This document shows, in pieces, positions 17,162-22,937 of a DNA stretch of 22,937 bases. Origin of the DNA: Hypsibius dujardini. Lineage: Eukaryota > Tardigrada > Eutardigrada > Parachela > Hypsibiidae. The stretch's first letter is position 1; every line of letters starts with the position of its first letter. A program made the translations under genes and the position numbers. The DNA lies in the NCBI GenBank assembly GCA_001579985.1, contig LRSR01003598.1:1-22937 (forward strand). The letters are read 5' to 3'. The notes under the pieces are model-generated. The model made no database searches. It had not been told where the DNA came from and was given only the letters and a program-made list of their open reading frames with translations.

Positions 17162-17449
17162 GATCCACTGACTCTACAGTGTAGTCAGCCCTGTCCTTGA
17201 TTGATTGATTGATCGGTGATCCACTGACTCTACAGTGTAGTCAGCCCTGTCCTTGATCTGATTGATCTGATACGGTGATCCACTGACTCTACAGTGTAGT
17301 CAGCCCTGTCCTTGATTGATTGATTGATCGGTGATCCACTGACTCTACAGTGTAGTCAGCCCTGTTCTTGATTGATTGATTGATCGGTGATCCACTGACT
17401 CTACAGTGTAGTCAGTCCTGTCCTTGATTGATTGATTGATCGGTGGTCC
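17162..17449. repeat. 56-bp tandem repeat with built-in hairpin, five units
   Basis: Units begin GATCCACTGACTCTACAG at 17162, 17218, 17277, 17333 and 17389 (56 bp, one unit 59 bp). Each contains CTGACTCTACAGTGTAGTCAG, in which CTACA pairs with TGTAG and CTGA with TCAG around a 2-base bulge, followed by GCCCTGTCC and (TTGA)n. One unit has the variant TTGATCTGATTGATCTGATA. Retaining a stem in every unit is notable but may be inherited from one ancestral unit. Confidence 0.92.
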
Positions 17450-18013
17450 TTGCACGTTTTACGTAAACGCATTGCTATTATTGTGCGATTTTAATTTGCA
17501 TCGAAAGTGAGAATATGATCATGCAAGCAGTAGACGGTAATTCTCTGACCGTTAATGCGGCCACATCGCCGATCGATTGAGGCATATCAGCAGGTAAACG
17601 GTGTTAGAAGTTACTGCGATTGTTCATTTCTTGGGCTGTTGTCGCATCACAAAATGACCCCGTAACACATGTTACGTATTTGCCGTTTACTGCTCCTCTT
17701 CCCCATTATCAACGGAAACGCGCGTTTATCCAAAGGCCGCGGCGACATGAAATCAGGAAGGGGTTCCAAAACTCAAAACCGGAACAATCACCGAAATTGG
17801 TCAACAATTTGGTGCACGTCTCCGCGAACTGGTACCCGAAAAGCGAACAATCCAATCAGCATTGGATAAAGGGGACTATCCCCCAGGCAATCAGTGCCTC
17901 CACGGGCAATCAGTGATTAATGGTCGGTCAATCGTCGATCGTCCACGTGAGGATTTATCCGAGTGCGATAGCGAAACTATGCTGCAAGGTCGCGTCGATA
18001 AGTTCCGCGCTGT
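17450..18013. other. Upstream region of the trypsin-like gene, with overlapping open frames
   Basis: All three plus frames are unusually open. One holds a 66-codon ORF (ATG 17669, stop 17867-17869) whose first 18 residues (MLRICRLLLLFPIINGNA) look like a signal peptide ahead of a basic tail. Another is open for about 90 codons from near 17748 to the TAA inside the TATA box, with no ATG start. CGATAAG near 17995 is a GATA-type motif. I cannot decide whether any frame is coding. Confidence 0.4.
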
Positions 18014-18020
18014 TATATAA
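18014..18020 (+). promoter_or_regulatory. TATA box of the CUB-LDLa-trypsin gene
   Basis: GTTATATAAGG lies 78-84 bp upstream of the ATG at 18098. This leaves room for a start site near 18045-18053 (ACTCAGGAC) and a 5' UTR of about 45-50 nt. CGATAAG sits just upstream; GATA motifs commonly drive gut expression of digestive proteases, which is inference here. Confidence 0.65.
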
Positions 18021-18097
18021 GGATTGGAATTCGGTTCGGGAAAATTAAACTCAGGACGGTGATTTTCTTCCTTCTTCTCTTCTTCACCTCGAGAAGA

Positions 18098-20090
<1,993 letters not shown>

Positions 20091-20131
20091 ATCGTCACCG
20101 AAATAGTTCTTTTTGTTTGTGATACCGGAAG

Positions 20132-20137
20132 AATATA
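20132..20137 (+). promoter_or_regulatory. Weak candidate poly(A) signal of the protease gene
   Basis: AATATA, a minor variant of AATAAA, lies about 42 nt after the TAA. No canonical AATAAA appears until 20460. The call rests on position alone. Confidence 0.25.
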
Positions 20138-20138
20138 C

Positions 20139-20162
20139 GAATGCCTGAATGCCTGAATGCCT
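20139..20162. repeat. 9-bp repeat GAATGCCT, three units
   Basis: GAATGCCTGAATGCCTGAAT continues into GCCT, about three 9-bp units. The reverse complement occurs as a five-unit array at 21083-21121, about 0.95 kb away. Confidence 0.85.
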
Positions 20163-20173
20163 CTCACATGAAA

Positions 20174-20290
20174 CCATTTCTTGAAATGTTCTAACGCATG
20201 ACCTAATCGCCTTCTTGTGGAGAGAGGATTGTTCCATTTCTTGAAATGTCCTAACGCATGACCTAATCGCCTTCTTGTGGAGAGAGGATT
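20174..20290. repeat. 60-bp tandem duplication downstream of the protease
   Basis: CCATTTCTTGAAATGT starts at 20174 and 20234. The two 60-bp copies differ at only a couple of positions (TTCTAACG versus TCCTAACG), so the duplication is recent. Confidence 0.95.
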
Positions 20291-21685
20291 ATTTGCGAGA
20301 AGGAGATTTTTTGGCTGGAATCGGGTAAAACTGTAATTGACTGTATATAAAGCCGTCGGTTATTACATTGTTTGCGTTGATTGATTGGTTAATTGGTTCG
20401 ATTTCTTTACATTGCATTGCACCGGAGAAAACTCTCCGCCCGAGGCAGCGACACTTTCTCAATAAAAATCCAGGCAGCTGCAAAACGCGAAGAGAGAAAT
20501 ACGAGGAATCCGTCCTATTCTCCGCAAATTCGCTTTCAGCAATCCGTTTTCGGCAAATGCCAATCACTGCTTATTGAATTAGCAAAAAAAGGAAATACGG
20601 TCCGTTTTAGTGCAACATCAACTGATGCATCATTTAATTTGTTAGCAATTGTTATGAACGGAAAAATGGTTTGAGATCAGGGTATGGATGGAGCTGACGA
20701 TCAGGTGTAAGCTCAGAAATAGTCATGTAGTTCCACCTCCAATGTTAAAACATTTTTCTGCTAGAGGTATTTGTTCATTTTTCCAACAATCGTTAGGCAA
20801 GTCAAGCTATTTCTAGCTGTGTGACGGTTGGGTCGCACGGTCCGGCGTCCCATCCATCACTGTCCCATACGGCTTGTCATTTAGTCTCCTATCGTCCTAA
20901 GCGATTGTGAATTCTCCCTCACTTCGAATAGTCTTTCAACACGTTGTGGGACTCCTAGAGTCAGTATCATCTGTTACAGCGAACATCTCTCGTGAGAAAC
21001 CCAGTCGGTTATCTGCTTTCCATATCGTAATCCCATTCCTGTCAGTAATACTTCGTCCCGCCAACACTGCGGTTCGCTATCACATTCAGGCATTCAGGCA
21101 TTCAGGCATTCAGGCATTCAGACAACGAATGGCGCTACTCGGATTCCTGCCACAAGTTTGGGCATACGAAAAGCCAACAGACATCGCTATTGTTCCTTTA
21201 GCCGAAGGGTCTTAACAACACAGCTGTGACATTGATGTGGGAAATCGTCCAGTGAAACAAAAACTAGGAAAACTAGTCTTAGGCAGGTTTTAGTTGAGGC
21301 AGGGGCCAGAAGCTGAGGCACGTGGGATAAATTGGGACTTCTAGAATTCCCTTCTAGAGGGACTTCTAGAGGAAGTGGGTCACCTCTCTTTGTGGGCACT
21401 TATTTAGGTAGGAATACGGAAGGGCCCTATTTCCCAGATTTTACTGCATAAACTTTCGTACTCTATCTTACTTTGCCGAAGACTTTAAGATAAACCGGAT
21501 TATCAGTTGCTGCGCTCAAGTTTTGAACTCTCGACACTCGGGTTTTTGTCTTGCGAACTAAGAAACGAAAGTCGCAACTGGTTGCTAAATCTCGCTAAAA
21601 CTCGCAACTCTTTTCACTGGGCTGAACGCGAAGCGAATGATCTGATGTCCCCTTTGGATTTCTGTATAGCTTGAAATACACAGGA
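20291..21685. other. Intergenic interval between the two CUB genes
   Basis: No convincing exon is seen. Frames at 20368-20674 have ordinary non-coding composition. The interval contains TATATAAAG near 20345 (TATA-like, without a gene), a 9-bp repeat near 21.1 kb and a local GACTTCTAGA duplication near 21337-21370. It presumably holds the promoter of the downstream CUB gene; no TATA box is visible close to 21686. Confidence 0.45.
21083..21121. repeat. 9-bp repeat CATTCAGGC, about 4-5 units
   Basis: Perfect CATTCAGGC units, the reverse complement of the GAATGCCT repeat at 20139-20162. Confidence 0.93.
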
Positions 21686-22526
21686 ATGACCATGACTCAC
21701 AGGTGGCTTTACCTTGGGACTCTTTTAGCAACAGCGACGGGTCAAAGAAACGGTATGGTTGAAAGAGAGTACCGAAACATTTCCGTTGTCTGCATATTTG
21801 TCTGCCTTCCAGACGGTTGCAAAGTTCCCGCCATCATCAACGGCTCCTCTGGCACCTTCGCGTCCCCGTATTACGACATGTACCCCGCGTTCAGTTATCC
21901 CAACGATGCGAAATGTCGATGGACAATCAACGTCACGCCGGGAAAGGTTTGTTTCTGATCAAGGAAAAACACATGAGGCGAGCTCGTTCCAGTTCCGTTT
22001 GACGGTGAAGTTGACGATTGTCGCCCGTACGGCGGCTCACGTAAACATCCTAGTATAATGTTACATGCGAGTCATGTTGAATGGAGAGTTCAATGGAAGT
22101 CGGGAAGAAAGGACTCTTCGGTAGCCGTGAAGAAAAGAGACTGTCCCCTTTACAAGAGAGAAAGATTGGCCTTAAGTACGACGGGAAGCGGAGCTCCTCA
22201 AAGAACAGAACGGAACGGAACGGAACGTGCGTTCCCAGGGTTAGAGCCCAGAACAAAGGGGCCGAAAACTGTGAGTAAAAACATGATCACACCAGTGATC
22301 TCATATCAGTATTAGTAATGAAGGGAATAAGTTCAAAAGGAACGTGCGGAATGAGAACGTGCCCGCGACACGATGGAGCTTTCAAACAGCAAGCAAGAAG
22401 AGAAACTTATTCTCTACATACCTGACACGAGTGTCTGAATCGAAGTTCTTGCAGAACACACGTTTCACATTCTCCAATCCAATGGCTCTGGAGTCCTGCA
22501 TGTTCGATTGGGTGGCAATTTGGCCT
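21686..22526 (+). CDS. Secreted CUB-domain protein, 5' part (gene continues past the window)
   Basis: Exons seen: 21686-21752, 21813-21946 and 22455-22526, joined by introns of 60 and 508 nt with GT-AG ends; the reading frame is kept (91 residues so far). The start MTMTHRWLYLGTLLATATG is a signal peptide; a second ATG two codons on could also serve. Then comes a CUB domain: C25, ING.SGTF.SP.Y, C57 in KCRWTI, PGK, FTFSNPMALESC (C82), FDWVAI. Unlike the neighbouring protease, this CUB keeps its conserved cysteines. The third exon was found by matching the middle of the CUB fold after a TTCTTGCAG acceptor. I find no further exon before the window ends. By analogy with its neighbour it may be a CUB protease, but no protease domain is visible. 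Confidence 0.82.
22205..22227. repeat. (CGGAA)n short tandem repeat in intron 2 of the CUB gene
   Basis: GAACAGAACGGAACGGAACG continues with one more unit, about four units. It is intronic and the open frames across it are by-products. Confidence 0.85.
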
Positions 22527-22937
22527 GTAAATCGGTATGCCATTCACGCATTCGTATGCGAAGGAGGATTAGAAGCAGCTGAGATCGGAGCAGAAGCAGG
22601 TCCGTCTTTCGACGCATAGGATTCCCCATACTGGGCACGGTTATAGCTCTTAAGGAATTACAACTGGTGCCAACTGTTACCAATTCTTTGTAACCGTTAC
22701 CACTACAAGTCCGTTCTTCTTTGATTCTTTAAATCTTCCATGAATCTTAAAATCTTTGGCTCTAACTCTTTAACTCCTAAAGAGACTCTTTAACTCTTCG
22801 GGGGTCTGAATCCCTAGCACTATCAGAATTGCATTTTCTTACCAATTTATATTTAGTGTTGAGTGAGTAATAGATAGTAAGCATGATAGGTGTATTAAAT
22901 GCATTTTTTAATTTACACGCCTTTTGCGTTGTATACT
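22527..22937. other. Probable intron or 3' part of the CUB gene, nothing recognised
   Basis: The donor GTAAAT follows the third exon. The remaining sequence is AT-rich with CTTTAACTC words repeated near 22765-22797. No CUB continuation or protease motif is seen, so the next exon lies beyond the window. Confidence 0.45.

Noticed and set aside
16951-17184. 77-codon lysine-rich ORF
   Set aside because: No ATG start, and its C-terminal part lies in the tandem repeat; the ATG at 16935 opens a different short frame.
17162-17449. Possible CRISPR array
   Set aside because: Units are contiguous without unique spacers, and the genome is eukaryotic.
22344-22619. 91-codon plus ORF over the third CUB exon
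   Set aside because: Only the part at 22455-22526 matches the CUB fold in this frame; the rest lies in introns.

Overview
This window is animal (metazoan) genomic DNA. Its protein-coding genes are split by GT-AG introns, from 59 nt to over 3 kb, and sit among minisatellites, microsatellites and small inverted-repeat DNA transposons. Nothing is bacterial. The gene content (an M13 metallopeptidase, a small MORN-repeat protein and two secreted CUB-domain proteins, one a CUB/LDLa/trypsin protease) fits a free-living invertebrate, but I cannot name the phylum.

Layout. 1-4.4 kb is gene-poor: a 590-bp foldback palindrome (636-1225), a stop-interrupted Cys/His-rich frame (about 1858-2218, minus), a 69-bp tandem array interrupted by a 502-bp element with perfect 17-bp terminal inverted repeats (TIRs), and 77-bp relatives of that array in inverse orientation near 1.5 kb. 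4509-5049 (minus) is a compact three-exon gene for a 125-residue MORN-repeat protein. 5613-14214 (minus) is a neprilysin/ECE-like M13 zinc metallopeptidase reconstructed as 12 exons and 741 residues. The first exon is tentative and lies across a 3.4-kb intron loaded with transposons, including a foldback element nested inside the TIR of a larger long-TIR element. Intron 8 holds three related TACTG-ended miniature inverted-repeat elements (MITEs), one touching the splice donor. Intron 4 is a GTCAGTCCGG minisatellite with a 79-bp higher-order unit.

14.2-18 kb holds an unexplained possible membrane-segment exon, a GC-rich 29-bp minisatellite, a well-formed CCAAT/TATA/Inr core promoter followed by a splice donor (about 15.35-15.44 kb), a short TIR element carrying a zinc-binding ORF remnant, and a 56-bp hairpin-bearing tandem array. 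18098-20090 (plus) is a complete nine-exon, 444-residue secreted CUB-LDLa-trypsin protease with a TATA box. 21686 onward (plus) is the 5' part of a second secreted CUB protein that leaves the window.

The two CUB genes share strand, signal peptide and domain start, suggesting a local family of secreted proteins. The M13 peptidase and the trypsin-like protease are both predicted secretory-pathway enzymes. The MORN protein is cytoplasmic and unrelated. The most notable protein-level observations are the matched loss of both cysteines of one canonical M13 disulfide, an Asn-to-Asp change in the M13 substrate-binding motif, and a CUB domain with no cysteines at all. I saw no clear sign of a wholly new system. 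Every splice model here was read by eye and needs transcript confirmation.
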